A DNA stretch of 56,842 nt from Pseudomonadota bacterium (GTDB lineage Bacteria > Myxococcota_A > UBA796 > SXON01): positions 1 through 56,842 of the forward strand of contig JAUXQH010000156.1 of the NCBI GenBank assembly GCA_030685065.1, given 5' to 3'. The notes under the pieces were generated by a model. The model was not told where the DNA came from. It saw only the letters and a list, made by a program, of their open reading frames with translations, and ran no database searches. Positions 16,160-24,969 of the stretch are shown here, in pieces. A program made the translations under genes and the position numbers. How positions within the stretch are numbered: the first letter of the stretch is position 1; every line of letters starts with the position of its first letter.

Positions 16160-16660
16160 CTACTCCGCGTCTCTTTTTTCTTCCGGCGTCCCAGATTGTT
16201 GGAGCATTGGGACCTTCGGGAGAAGCCCCTTGATGTGCGCGAGGAGCTCGCCCGGCTTGAATCGCGGCATGATCAGGTAGCCGTTGGCACCGAGCGCCAG
16301 GCCCGCCATTTCGGTGGACTTTTCCAACCGGGATCCAAATGAGCCGGCCTCGAGCGAGAGGATGAGGAACATCGCCTCGGCGTGCCCGTCGCTGTCGCGC
16401 ACGCCCTTCAAGAACTCGAACACCGACTCGTCCTCGAGATAGGCGGCGCACACGATCACGTCCGCGTGGTTTTTCCCATGGAGAAACGCCCACGCTTCCT
16501 CGATGGTGGTCGCCCCGACCACCACGTACCCGACCTCCTTGCACGTCTCCTTCAGCAGCTCGATGTTCTCGGCGCTGTCGAGGAAGAGGATCCGAAACGT
16601 CTTCTCCGGTGACTTGGCGTTCTCCGGTTCGGGGTGCTCGAGCTTGGGTTCTGTCGACAT
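16160..16660 (-). CDS. Degenerate receiver-domain protein, copy 2
   Basis: 166 residues from ATG 16660, with AAGGAG five bases upstream. It has a CheY-like fold pattern: FRILFLDSAENIELL (beta 1), VGYVVVGATT, ADVIVCAAYLEDESVFEFL (beta 3), MFLILSLE (beta 4) and ALGANGYLIMPRF (beta 5). The phosphoacceptor Asp expected at the end of beta 3 is Ala (CAA), and the conserved Lys of beta 5 is absent (MPRF), so it should not be phosphorylated in the normal way. Only the first acidic residue (FLDS) is kept. It is a tandem duplicate of 16749-17249 and lies last in the Gld-like operon direction. Confidence 0.75.
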   Translation of the reverse strand: MSTEPKLEHPEPENAKSPEKTFRILFLDSAENIELLKETCKEVGYVVVGATTIEEAWAFLHGKNHADVIVCAAYLEDESVFEFLKGVRDSDGHAEAMFLILSLEAGSFGSRLEKSTEMAGLALGANGYLIMPRFKPGELLAHIKGLLPKVPMLQQSGTPEEKRDAE

Positions 16661-16748
16661 CCGCACTCCTTGGTCGCGACCTGGATCCGGCTTTCGCCGA
16701 AGCTGAGTAACGCATCGATCGACGGATCCCGCCTTCGTTCCGCGGGCG

Positions 16749-17249
16749 CTACCAGGTTCGACGCTTCTCTTCCGTGGTGGGCGATTGTCGGAGCATCGGG
16801 ACGGCCGGCTGCAGCTTCCGGAGCTCCGCGATCAGCTCGCCCGGGTCGAACAAGGGCATGATCAGGTAGCTGTCCGCCCCGAGGGCGAGCGCCGCGCTCT
16901 TCGTCGAGCGATCGAGCCTGGCTCCGAAGGACCCGGGCTCGAGGGACAGGATGACGAACATCGCGTCCCCGTGCGCTTCGTCCTCGCGCACGCCCTTCAA
17001 GAACTCGAACACCGACTCGTCCTCGAGATAGGCGGCGCAGACGATCACGTCCGCGTGGTCCTTCCCGTGGAGAAAGGCCCACGCTTCCTTGATCGTGGTC
17101 GCCCCGACCACCACGTACCCGACCTCCTTGCACGTCTCCTTCAGCAGCTCGATGTTCTCGGCGCTGTCGAGGAAGAGGATCCGAAAGGTCTTCTCCGGTG
17201 GCTTGGCGTTCTCGGGAGCCGGGTGCTCGAGCTTGGGTTCCGTCGTCAC
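16749..17249 (-). CDS. Degenerate receiver-domain protein, copy 1
   Basis: 166 residues. The GTG start at 17249 is preceded by AAGGAG at five bases and matches the N-terminus of its paralogue (TTEPKLEHPAPENAK versus STEPKLEHPEPENAK). Like copy 2 it replaces the receiver phosphoacceptor Asp by Ala (VIVCAAYLEDES) and lacks the beta-5 Lys (LIMPLF). It starts 34 bases after the DUF4340 gene's stop, so it is probably part of the ABC-operon transcript. Such pseudo-receivers often act as phosphorylation-independent protein-binding modules. The partner is unknown, though linkage points to the Gld-like complex. Confidence 0.75.
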   Translation of the reverse strand: MTTEPKLEHPAPENAKPPEKTFRILFLDSAENIELLKETCKEVGYVVVGATTIKEAWAFLHGKDHADVIVCAAYLEDESVFEFLKGVREDEAHGDAMFVILSLEPGSFGARLDRSTKSAALALGADSYLIMPLFDPGELIAELRKLQPAVPMLRQSPTTEEKRRTW

Positions 17250-17283
17250 CGCGTCTCCTTCGATGCTCGTTCCGGGCGAGGCG

Positions 17284-18456
17284 CTACTTCGGGGCGGGCG
17301 TCGGGGTCCCACCCGGCGGCGCCGACGGGCGCCCGGGCGGCAGGAGGCTCGGAGGCCCCCCGTGAGGCCCTCCGTGCGGGGGGCCGCCCATGCCGGGTCC
17401 GCCGCCGGGTCCGCCCATGCCGGGCGGCATGCCCGCCGCTGCCGAACCGGGGGCGGCGGGCTCGTCGGGGGGAGGCTCCTTGCCCTCGACCACGTCCTTC
17501 GCGTCCTCCACGGCGTCCTTGGCGGGGCCGCGCGAGAGCTTCACGAGGCCGCGGGTGGACTCGGATCGTGCATACCAGTCGTCGCCGCCCTGGAGCAGCT
17601 GGATGGTCTCCGGCTTCTGTCCGGCGGCCCGCACGGTGAGGTCGAAGCCGGGCACCAGGTCCGCGGGGGCCTCGCCGTCCTGCACGTAGGCCGTGCTCTT
17701 GAGCTTGAGCGCCTTGTCGATCCAGTTGCCGAAGGTCTCGTCCTTTCCCGTTCCACCCTCGCGTTCCCAGTAGGCCGCCGCCTTGTCGTCCTTGTTCTTC
17801 TGGGTCCAGGAGGCGTTGGTCGCGCCGACGCCGAGGGACAGGCCGTCGATCTGCTCGACCTTGCTGGTGCTCAGGCCGCGCTCGGGCAGGCGCGTCGCGG
17901 CGAACTTGAGCGTCTTGAACGGCTCGTCGTCGATGACGTACACCTTGCCGTCGCCCTGGTTCTTCGCGTAGCGATCCTTGGTGCCGTAGGTCTCCCCGCC
18001 GAGCTCGAACACGGTGGTCTTCCCGCCGGCCGAGACCGCCACGGTGGTATCGGGCGCGCTGAGGCCGAAGGAGGTGAGCTGCGCGTCGTCGACGTTCTCG
18101 AGCTTCCGCAGCCCGACCATCGGCGTGAACGCCTCCACCACCTTGTCCGCGGCGATGCCCGTCTTGAAGCGGGTGACCTTGGGCTCGACCGGGGCGGCGT
18201 CCGCGGCGGCGTCCTTGCCCTTCTTCTTGCGATCCTCGACGGTCACCCAGCCGTAGCGCCCGAAGTCGTCGGTGCGCTGCTCGAACGTGATCGTGAGCTC
18301 GGGCGAGGTGTAGACCACCTTCTCGAGCTCCGCGGCCTTGGCGTCGATGAGCACGACGCCTTCCTTGGGGGTCTCCTCGCCGCCCGTGTAGCGCTGCCAG
18401 GCGGCGCCGAGCGAGAGCACGAGCAGCCCCGCGAAGACGATGACGGACTTGTTCAT
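17284..18456 (-). CDS. DUF4340 protein of Gld-like ABC system
   Basis: 390 residues from ATG 18456 (SD-like AGGGGAA just upstream). One N-terminal transmembrane segment (residues 4-20), then a DUF4340 beta-rich region (about 40-300) with FELGGETYGTKDRYAKNQG and KVYVIDDEPFKTL, a typical length for that family. The last 70 residues are Pro/Gly-rich and low complexity. DUF4340 proteins are usually encoded beside GldA/GldF/GldG-type ABC transporters, as here, and are thought to form their periplasmic part; the transported substrate is unknown. The ATG overlaps the GldG-like stop by four bases. Confidence 0.85.
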   Translation of the reverse strand: MNKSVIVFAGLLVLSLGAAWQRYTGGEETPKEGVVLIDAKAAELEKVVYTSPELTITFEQRTDDFGRYGWVTVEDRKKKGKDAAADAAPVEPKVTRFKTGIAADKVVEAFTPMVGLRKLENVDDAQLTSFGLSAPDTTVAVSAGGKTTVFELGGETYGTKDRYAKNQGDGKVYVIDDEPFKTLKFAATRLPERGLSTSKVEQIDGLSLGVGATNASWTQKNKDDKAAAYWEREGGTGKDETFGNWIDKALKLKSTAYVQDGEAPADLVPGFDLTVRAAGQKPETIQLLQGGDDWYARSESTRGLVKLSRGPAKDAVEDAKDVVEGKEPPPDEPAAPGSAAAGMPPGMGGPGGGPGMGGPPHGGPHGGPPSLLPPGRPSAPPGGTPTPAPK

Positions 18457-20237
18457 GCGTTCCCCTTGCGGCGGCGGCTGTTCACGCGGACCAGGCCGCC
18501 GAGGAAGACCAGTGCGGGCACGAGCGCGCTCGTACCGTAGAACCACACCGCTTCCCCCTCTTTCGTGTGCTGGATCTTCACGTCCTCCTCGTTCTCCACT
18601 TCACCGGAGAGCGCGGGATCCTGCGTGAGCCAGCCCAGGGTGTCGACGAGGTAGTACGCGTTGGCCGCGTTGCGGATGAAGGTGTTGGACGCCCAGGTGG
18701 TGTCGGCCACCACGGCTGCGCGCCACTCCTTGTCACCGGTGGACGGGCCCGCCACGACGGCCGCGATGTCGAGGCCGTTGCCGCGCTTCTCGGCGTCCTT
18801 GTCGAACTCGTAGTTGCCGTTGGCGTCCGCGAACCAGTCGGGCATGCCCTTCACGGTCACGGTCACCTTGCCGCTGTGCTCGCCCTCGAGCTCCTTCACC
18901 GCGCCGGTCTTCGGCGTGATGAAGGTGGCCTGCGCGGAGTTCTTCGACAGGGTGGTGACGGACTCGTGCGAGCTGTACTTGTTCGTGCCGACGAACGCGC
19001 GGTCGGACAGGCCCCCGGTCACCCGGAGGAAGGCCTTGTCGGAGAGCACGGGGCTCGACGTGTACTGCACGCCGAACAGCGCGGACAGCGCCGGATCCGG
19101 GGTGTCGCTCGGCTCGAGCATCAGGAACACGGCGCCGCCGCGATCCCGGTACTCCTTGAGCGCGGTGACCTCCTCGGTGAGGAAGGGGCGCTTCGGGCCG
19201 GTGATGAAGACCACCGCGGCGTCGTCCGGGACGGCCTGGCCGAGCCCGTCGTCCACGCCGAGCTCCTTGACCTTGAAGTTCAGGCCTTCGATGACCTTCT
19301 TCAGGGTGTCGGTGTTCTCGTCCTCGGAGGCGGCGCCCTTCCAGTAGGCCTCTTCGTGGCCCACGGTGAAGTACGCGGTGCGCTTGTCGCGCGAGAGCTT
19401 GAGCAGCGCGGTCTGGACCTTGCTGTCGAGCTTGCGGAGCTCCTTGCGGGCGCTGTCGAGCTTGTCGCCGAGCTTGATGGTCTCGACCGCATCGCCGCGC
19501 ACGAAGGCGACGTTGCCGTTGTCCTTGACCTTCCACTCCTTGGCGAGCTCGGGCGCCATCGCGTGGTCCATGACCTCGATGCTGAGGTTGGGACCCTCGA
19601 GCGCGTCGAAGTAGGGCTCGACCTCGCGCAGCACTTCGCTGGACGCGGGGAAGAACAACACGACGCGGATGGGCTCGGTCAGGTTGTCGGTGATGGCGCG
19701 CGTGGACTCGCCCACGGCGGTCGTCTTGAAGAAGCCGTAGTCGAAGCGCTCGTTGTATTCCTTCGCCAGCCAGTTCATCGGGAACAGCATCGCGAGGCCG
19801 AAGGCGAGCGTGAGGCCGCCTTCGATCGCGGTGCGGAGGCGGCGGGGGTGCACGCTCTGGGGGCTCGTGTTCAGCGTGCGGTCGATCGCCAGCGCGGGGA
19901 GCGCGCCGATCAACCAAACGAGCGGCGCGAGCACCTGGAGGGCCGTGCGCGTGTGCTCGGCCGACTCAGCCGAGAGGCCGAGCCCGTCGACAACGTCCTT
20001 GCCGCCCGCCGCGTAGAGCGCGAGGGACGAGAGCGAGAGCACGTAGAAGCCCAACGCGGTCTTCGTGGCGGCCGGGTGCTTGCCGATCGTGGTGGCGCGC
20101 AGCGCGACCGTGGCGAGCGAGAGCAGCCCGCCGATTCCGAGAAGGGACCACCGCACCAGATCGTTGCCGCCGAACATGCGCTCGGCGAGGAAGATGGCGA
20201 AGAAGCCGATCAGGAACGAGATGCCGGATGGGCTCAT
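18453..20237 (-). CDS. GldG-like ABC transporter auxiliary protein
   Basis: 594 residues from ATG 20237, with GGAGGTGGGA directly upstream. N-terminal hydrophobic segments (residues 4-22, 26-45, 55-75 and 95-120), another near 150, then a long periplasmic ABC_transp_aux (GldG/IntC-type) domain. That domain includes TRAITDNLTEPIRVVLFFPA, KRTAYFTVGHEEAYW and AAVVFITGPKRPFLTEEV, and a C-terminal transmembrane segment is followed by RRRK. In Bacteroidetes GldG works with GldA and GldF in gliding; in deltaproteobacteria related operons occur widely and the role is not established. It is translationally coupled to both neighbours by ATGA overlaps. Confidence 0.85.
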   Translation of the reverse strand: MSPSGISFLIGFFAIFLAERMFGGNDLVRWSLLGIGGLLSLATVALRATTIGKHPAATKTALGFYVLSLSSLALYAAGGKDVVDGLGLSAESAEHTRTALQVLAPLVWLIGALPALAIDRTLNTSPQSVHPRRLRTAIEGGLTLAFGLAMLFPMNWLAKEYNERFDYGFFKTTAVGESTRAITDNLTEPIRVVLFFPASSEVLREVEPYFDALEGPNLSIEVMDHAMAPELAKEWKVKDNGNVAFVRGDAVETIKLGDKLDSARKELRKLDSKVQTALLKLSRDKRTAYFTVGHEEAYWKGAASEDENTDTLKKVIEGLNFKVKELGVDDGLGQAVPDDAAVVFITGPKRPFLTEEVTALKEYRDRGGAVFLMLEPSDTPDPALSALFGVQYTSSPVLSDKAFLRVTGGLSDRAFVGTNKYSSHESVTTLSKNSAQATFITPKTGAVKELEGEHSGKVTVTVKGMPDWFADANGNYEFDKDAEKRGNGLDIAAVVAGPSTGDKEWRAAVVADTTWASNTFIRNAANAYYLVDTLGWLTQDPALSGEVENEEDVKIQHTKEGEAVWFYGTSALVPALVFLGGLVRVNSRRRKGNA

Positions 20238-20959
20238 TCCCACCTCCGGGCGATGAGCGAGCGGTTGGCGAGGAGGAGGAAGGCGAAGGTTACCGACACG
20301 AAGAAGAAGACCCCCGAGGTGTCGATGCGCCCGTCCTGGAAGGGCTGGAGCTGCTTGTCGAAGAAGGCGACGTAGCTGATGATCGCCTTGAAAGGCGGGT
20401 CCACGACGCGGGCGAGCATCCAGCACATCACGAAGAAGACCGTGATGACGGTGGAGATGACCCCGGCGAGCAGCTGGTTGCGGGAGATCGAGCTGGCCCA
20501 CGTGCCGAACGCGATGGCCGCGGAGCCCATGAGCAGGATGCCGAAGTAGCCGACGGCGATCTGCTCCATGCTCACCTTGCCGTTCACGAAGATCATCGCC
20601 GGCATGAAGCTGGTCCCGATCACGAAGCAGGTGAGGAACGCCATCCCCGACAGGTACTTGCCGAAGACGATCTGGCCCTCGGAGAGCGGGGAGCTGTCGA
20701 GCAGGACGATGGTCCCGGTCTGACGCTCTTCCGCGAAGAGGCGCATCGTGATGAAGATCGACACGGCGAGCACGACGCCGCCGGTGAGCTGGATGAACTG
20801 GTTCAGCACTTCGGCCGAGTAGCGGGCGGTGCCCGTGAGGCCGAAGACGTTGAACAACAGCCCGTCGATCAAGAGGGCGAGCGCGAGGATGGCCCAGCCC
20901 CAGACGGTGTTGACGTAGGCCCAGAAGTCACGCCGGGCCACGAGGAGGATGCCCTTCAT
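20234..20959 (-). CDS. ABC transporter permease, GldF-like
   Basis: 241 residues with six predicted transmembrane segments (about 20-40, 58-76, 105-125, 140-158, 168-190 and 213-232). The N-terminus, MKGILLVARRDFWAYVNT, and the FAEERQTGTIVLLDSSPLS loop after helix 2 are hallmarks of ABC-2 / GldF permeases. It would form the membrane pore with the ATPase encoded just upstream, overlapping it by four bases, and with the GldG-like protein downstream. Confidence 0.9.
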   Translation of the reverse strand: MKGILLVARRDFWAYVNTVWGWAILALALLIDGLLFNVFGLTGTARYSAEVLNQFIQLTGGVVLAVSIFITMRLFAEERQTGTIVLLDSSPLSEGQIVFGKYLSGMAFLTCFVIGTSFMPAMIFVNGKVSMEQIAVGYFGILLMGSAAIAFGTWASSISRNQLLAGVISTVITVFFVMCWMLARVVDPPFKAIISYVAFFDKQLQPFQDGRIDTSGVFFFVSVTFAFLLLANRSLIARRWE

Positions 20960-21891
20960 GCCGCTGCTCCCTTGGTGAGACCGAGGAAGATCTGCTCGAG
21001 CTCCGATTCGTCCTCCGTCAGCTTGCGGATGCCGACGCCGGCCTTCACCAGGTTGGTGACGAGCTCCTCGCGGTCATCCGTCGTGAGGGAGACGTGCAGG
21101 CGCCACAGGCCGCCCGGCTCCTCGTGCTTGTCGTAGCGGAGCACCCCGGCTCCGGAGCCGAGCGCCGCGTCGATGCTGGCGGCCGTGCCCCGGACGATGA
21201 GCGTGAGCCGCGCGCCGACGCCCCCGGCCCGGGAGGCGAGCTCGGCTTCGGTGCCCTGGGCGACGATCTTGCCGCCGGCGAGCACCAGGATGCGGTCACA
21301 CGTCTCGGAGATCTCTCCGAGGATGTGGCTCGAGATGAGGACCGTACAATCCTTGGCGAGGTCGCGGATGACCTGGCGCATCTCGACGATCTGGCGGGGA
21401 TCGAGGCCGCTGATCGGCTCGTCCAGGATGACGAGCTTCGGCTTGTGGATGATCGCCTGCGCGATCCCGCAGCGCTTCCGGTAGCCGTGGGAGAGCTCCT
21501 GGATGACGCGGTGCTGCACGTGGGTCAGCTGGGCGATGGCGAGCACGCCGTCGAGCCGCGCGTTCACCGTCGCTGCGTCGACCCCCTTGAGCTCGCCGCA
21601 GAAGGCGACGAACTCGCGCACGGTCATCTCCTTGTAGAGCGGCGGATCCTCGGGGAGGTACCCGATGCTCGCGCGGGAGGAGGAGCCGGCGGAGACGAGG
21701 TCCACGCCGTCGATCGTGATGGAGCCGGCGGAGGGGACGAGCAGACCCGCGAGGATGCGGAGCGTCGTGCTCTTGCCGGCGCCGTTGAGCCCGAGGAACC
21801 CGACGATCTCGTTCTTCGAGATATCGAATCGGATGTCCTCGATGGCGCGGCGCTCCCCGTAGTAGTGGGTGAGGCCTTCGACTGTGATCAT
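20956..21891 (-). CDS. ABC transporter ATP-binding protein, GldA-like
   Basis: 311 residues from ATG 21891; upstream in-frame sequence is Arg/Ser-rich and rejected. Walker A GLNGAGKS at 34-41, ABC signature LSHGY at 133-137 (usually LSGGQ; the His variant is typical of ABC-2 ATPases), Walker B LVILDEP ending in catalytic E158, and H189 of the H-loop (LISSHIL). The C-terminal 80 residues form the extra domain common in GldA/NatA-type proteins. It powers the permease and leads an operon ATPase-permease-GldG-DUF4340-receiver-receiver. Confidence 0.9.
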   Translation of the reverse strand: MITVEGLTHYYGERRAIEDIRFDISKNEIVGFLGLNGAGKSTTLRILAGLLVPSAGSITIDGVDLVSAGSSSRASIGYLPEDPPLYKEMTVREFVAFCGELKGVDAATVNARLDGVLAIAQLTHVQHRVIQELSHGYRKRCGIAQAIIHKPKLVILDEPISGLDPRQIVEMRQVIRDLAKDCTVLISSHILGEISETCDRILVLAGGKIVAQGTEAELASRAGGVGARLTLIVRGTAASIDAALGSGAGVLRYDKHEEPGGLWRLHVSLTTDDREELVTNLVKAGVGIRKLTEDESELEQIFLGLTKGAAA

Positions 21892-22058
21892 CGAATTGCT
21901 TCCGGGATTGCAGGAGGCGAGTGCCGGAGTGCGGCAGGGGGACGGGCGTGAAGAGCGGGCCACCCTGTTATCACCGCGAGGCAAACGTCAAGGCGAGAGC
22001 CGCGTCATTGCGTGTCGCTTTCGGCGGGGGGAGCCCATTCCCGGCGGATCGGCGCCCC

Positions 22059-23084
22059 CTACCCGAGGCGCCCGCCGATGTCGTGCGCGAGCGCGCGGAG
22101 GGCGCGGAGGCCCTCGCGGACGTGGCGTTCGGGTTCCTTGGGGTTGTACCAGCGGAAGTGGTTCCCCCAGTCCTCGGGGCGTGCCAGCGAGAACCCGGAG
22201 CGGGTGGTCTCGATCAGGAAGGCCTTCGTGCCGTACGTGCCGTAGAGATGGTCGATCTCCATCCCGTGGCCGCGAAAGAAGAACCCCCACCGCGCCAGCT
22301 GCCGGGGCTTGTAGGCGTGAGCGCCCATCGCGGCCTGCATCACGAGGCCGAGCCGCTGCATCTCGGCCCAATCCTTGGGGCGCTCCCAGAGGCCCGCCCA
22401 GGGGTAGTAGAGGAACCCACCGAAGCTGTGGAGGGAGACCGCCACGTCGAAGCGCTCGGTCTCGGCGAGCGCGTCGAGCGCGCGGGACTCCGGCTGCGAG
22501 AGCGGCGCCGGGCTCGTCGCGTAGCGGCCCGGGATGAGGTGCCGCCACACGGCCTTGGCCTCCCGATTGACGGGGAAGTCGCGGTTCAGATCGACGTTGT
22601 CCGCGTTGCCGCGGCGATACTTGTTGTCACCCGCGAGGAGGTCGGCCTCGACCTTGGCGCGACCGTCCGGGTTGAGCGAGGGGATGACGGTGATCTCCAC
22701 GCCCTCGAGCGGGTGCGCGGCGATCTCCGTGAGGAAGGCGACCGCGATCTCCGACGGCACCCACTCGAGCGCGTGGATCTGGGCGAAGACGAGGAGCTTC
22801 TTCTTCGGCAGCCCGGGCGCCGGCGCGTCCCCGGGGGAGGACACCCGAAAGCCCCAGATCGGGCGGCCGTTCACGGTGCGGCCGACCACGAACGGGCGCA
22901 CCACGCCGGGGCGGGCGGCAACGAGCGGGGCGATCGCGCGGTGAAGCTCGGCCGCGTAGTGGTAGGCCGGCTCCGGGTGCGCCACGATGGGCTCCGCGGC
23001 TGCCCATGCGACGTAGTCGACCGGCGCGGGTGCGCCCCCGGCGGGGTCGAGCGCGTGGGCGAGGCAAGCCAGGAGGAGCCACAT
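22059..23084 (-). CDS. Secreted M14-family zinc carboxypeptidase
   Basis: 341 residues with a short signal (MWLLLACLAHA). The zinc site is H104-x-x-E107 (IHALEWVPS) plus H219 (VSLHSF); the substrate-binding Arg lies in DLNRDF (165-170) and the catalytic Glu is E292 (FLIETTRSG). The Asn-Pro-Asp-Gly motif at 138-141 is also typical. All key residues are present, so an active periplasmic or secreted metallocarboxypeptidase is expected. The substrate may be peptides or peptidoglycan stem peptides (M14 includes both types). A promoter inside the 96 bases after the previous minus-strand gene is not obvious. Confidence 0.88.
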   Translation of the reverse strand: MWLLLACLAHALDPAGGAPAPVDYVAWAAAEPIVAHPEPAYHYAAELHRAIAPLVAARPGVVRPFVVGRTVNGRPIWGFRVSSPGDAPAPGLPKKKLLVFAQIHALEWVPSEIAVAFLTEIAAHPLEGVEITVIPSLNPDGRAKVEADLLAGDNKYRRGNADNVDLNRDFPVNREAKAVWRHLIPGRYATSPAPLSQPESRALDALAETERFDVAVSLHSFGGFLYYPWAGLWERPKDWAEMQRLGLVMQAAMGAHAYKPRQLARWGFFFRGHGMEIDHLYGTYGTKAFLIETTRSGFSLARPEDWGNHFRWYNPKEPERHVREGLRALRALAHDIGGRLG

Positions 23085-23180
23085 GTCGGCGGGGTAGCCC
23101 GGGCGGCCGTCGGGAGCGAGGGGGAGCGGGGCCGTGGGCCTTCGCCGCGGCCCCGGCGCCCTCGGCGCACCCGGCGCGAG

Positions 23181-23747
23181 CTAGAAGACGACGCCGAGCT
23201 GGATCCCGCCCGGCGTGCTGATGCGCATCAGCAAGGCGACGTTGTCGTTGAAGTGGTAGCGCGCCCCGACGCCGAGGTCGGGCTCCGCGTACAGCCATCC
23301 GTAGGAGCGCCCGTGCTTGTCGTGCCACCCGGAGTTGTCGAAGCCGATGTGGAGCGCCACGCCCACCTCGGGGAACACGGACCAGTGGTTGCCGAGGTAG
23401 AAGTTCCACTGCACCGCGCCGATGGGGATCACGTAGGCGCTGCCGCTGTAGTAGTTGTCACCCCAGTAGAGGGGCACGAAAAAGAGGTCCGCGCCGAAGC
23501 TGAGCGCAAGCTCGTCGTGCACGTTTCCGCCGATGAAGCCATCCGGGACGATTGCGAATTCAATTCGACCGCCGGCCCCGAAAACGCTGCGACCGTCGAT
23601 GTTTCCGTGGATGTCGAAGCGCACGCCGTCGATCTGGTTGTGGTCGACGCCGTGGTGGGCGTCGTGAGCGAGGGCCGGAGCGGCGGTGGCCGCGCCGACG
23701 GCCAGGAGCAGACCGACGGAACGGAGGAGGGCGAGGGGACGCGACAT
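23181..23747 (-). CDS. Small outer-membrane beta-barrel-like protein
   Basis: 188 residues with a strong Sec signal cleaved after ALA (about residue 27) and a His-rich mature N-terminus (HDAHHGVDH). The rest alternates hydrophobic and polar residues with many Gly and aromatic residues (GADLFFVPLYWGDNYY, ARYHFNDNVALLM) and ends in a terminal Phe (LGVVF), which fits an outer-membrane beta-barrel recognised by the Bam complex. No specific family is recognised. ATG 23747 has TTGGAG six to seven bases upstream. Confidence 0.75.
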   Translation of the reverse strand: MSRPLALLRSVGLLLAVGAATAAPALAHDAHHGVDHNQIDGVRFDIHGNIDGRSVFGAGGRIEFAIVPDGFIGGNVHDELALSFGADLFFVPLYWGDNYYSGSAYVIPIGAVQWNFYLGNHWSVFPEVGVALHIGFDNSGWHDKHGRSYGWLYAEPDLGVGARYHFNDNVALLMRISTPGGIQLGVVF

Positions 23748-23758
23748 AGGGGCTCCAA

Positions 23759-23781
23759 GTCTCCTCTCTGAGGGAGGAGAC
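23759..23781 (-). promoter_or_regulatory. 5'-leader hairpin upstream of the beta-barrel gene
   Basis: An eight-base inverted repeat, GTCTCCTC at 23759-23766 and GAGGAGAC at 23774-23781, lies 12 bases before the start codon at 23747 and next to the SD. In the mRNA it would form a hairpin just upstream of the ribosome binding site. A regulatory role is possible and unproven. Confidence 0.35.
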
Positions 23782-24129
23782 GGGGGTGGGTTCCCCTGTC
23801 AGATATCAACCTCGTCGGGGCCGAACGGGCGCGCGCCCACGGCGTTATCCAAACCGGACACCTTCCGATGGGTGTGACCGGTCCGCGACGGATCGAGTCA
23901 ATTCGAGCCAAACGTCCGTGGTAGGGGAGCCGCGCATCGTCGGCATCGCGGAGTTCGGAATCTCGTCCGTGTCCAACAGTTGGTACTGGATGAACGCCTA
24001 CGGAGCGGCGCGTCGAGAGTTGACGCGCTGGCTCGTGGGGCAGGCGAGCCCGCCGTCGGGGTAGCCAGCCGTGACCTCCCGGAGACACTCGCGCATCCGC
24101 CGCGGCGCGGTTTCCGTTAGACCCCCCGC
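23782..24129. other. Intergenic region, no confident gene
   Basis: Between the divergent starts at 23747 and 24130 there are about 380 bases. One plus-strand frame ending at 24064 gives a peptide with EPRIVGIAEFGISSVSNSW and WLVGQ that looks protein-like but has no clear start or known family. It may be a remnant or chance. The rest presumably holds the two promoters, which I cannot pinpoint. Confidence 0.4.
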
Positions 24130-24969
24130 GTGATCTTCAGCCTCCTCCTCGCCTGCACCCCTACGTTCGACGAGACCCGCAAGGATCTCGAGGGGTTCCG
24201 CCTCGTCGCGATGGCGGCCGAGGGCAGCGCCCTGCGCGCGCTGGTGTGGTCTGGGGAGGGGGCGTTGCATCCGACGGCGCCCACGGTGACCTGGACGATC
24301 GACGGCGCCGTGATCACCGAAGCGCCCGCGCCGCCGTTCACCGCGCGGGTGACGGTGGGAAATGGCAGCGCGTCGGAAGAGGGGGAGCTCGTCGTGAGCG
24401 CGGATGCCGTCACGCCGGTGATCTCGGGCTTCACCAGAGCGTTCGACGGAGAGGTCGCGCAGCTCTCTCTCGCCGTGGAGACCGGCGCGGTGACCCGCTG
24501 GATGGCGTCGGGAGGCACCTTCACGGAGACCGGCCCGAACGCCGCCGACTGGTCGATCCTGCCGCTGCCCGACGAGGACGGCGTCGTCGCGGACCCGGGG
24601 CCCGACGACACCGGTCTCATCGCGATCGTGGGCCTCACGCTCGACGGGAACGGCGGGAACACCTGGAGCTGGGTGGACATCGCCACCGACGCTGGCCCCT
24701 ACCTCGCCGTCGGCGGCCGACTCCTCCCGGTGGACGCCCCCGTGCCCGCCGCGCTGACGGCCGAAGGCCGCTACCTCGCGACGCTCACGCTGGCCGACAC
24801 CCGCGCCGGCCTGGTGCTCACCGATCTCGCCGCCGCGGCCGACTCCGACACCGGCGAGATCGTGTGTGGCCTCGATCCCTTCGATGCCGACGCCCTCGCC
24901 GACGGGCGCTGCGGGCTGGACGAAGCGAGCGGCGCGCGGGTCCTGCTCACGGGGGCGCCATGGCCCTGA
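24130..24969 (+). CDS. Lipoprotein upstream of TonB receptor
   Basis: 279 residues. The GTG at 24130 begins MIFSLLLAC, a minimal lipoprotein signal with Cys9 as lipidation site; no good SD is visible. The mature part is beta-rich with an Ig-like repeated look (PTVTWTIDGAVI, PVISGFTRAFDGEVAQLSLAV) and acidic loops. No named family. Its last 10 bases overlap the TonB-dependent receptor gene, so the two are translationally coupled and this lipoprotein may be the receptor's surface partner. Confidence 0.7.
   Translation: MIFSLLLACTPTFDETRKDLEGFRLVAMAAEGSALRALVWSGEGALHPTAPTVTWTIDGAVITEAPAPPFTARVTVGNGSASEEGELVVSADAVTPVISGFTRAFDGEVAQLSLAVETGAVTRWMASGGTFTETGPNAADWSILPLPDEDGVVADPGPDDTGLIAIVGLTLDGNGGNTWSWVDIATDAGPYLAVGGRLLPVDAPVPAALTAEGRYLATLTLADTRAGLVLTDLAAAADSDTGEIVCGLDPFDADALADGRCGLDEASGARVLLTGAPWP

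Larger units (their letters stand above)
16160..17249. repeat. Tandem gene duplication, 589-bp period
   Basis: The two receiver genes are the same length (501 bp) and are offset by exactly 589 bp, with a perfectly conserved 50-base block starting at 16401 and again at 16990 and long further identities. The SD and start region is also duplicated. The divergence sits mostly in the last third of the proteins. The duplication appears recent. Confidence 0.8.

Noticed and set aside
23786..24064. Plus-strand frame with a protein-like C-terminal stretch
   Set aside because: No credible start or family; may be a remnant, so left as intergenic.
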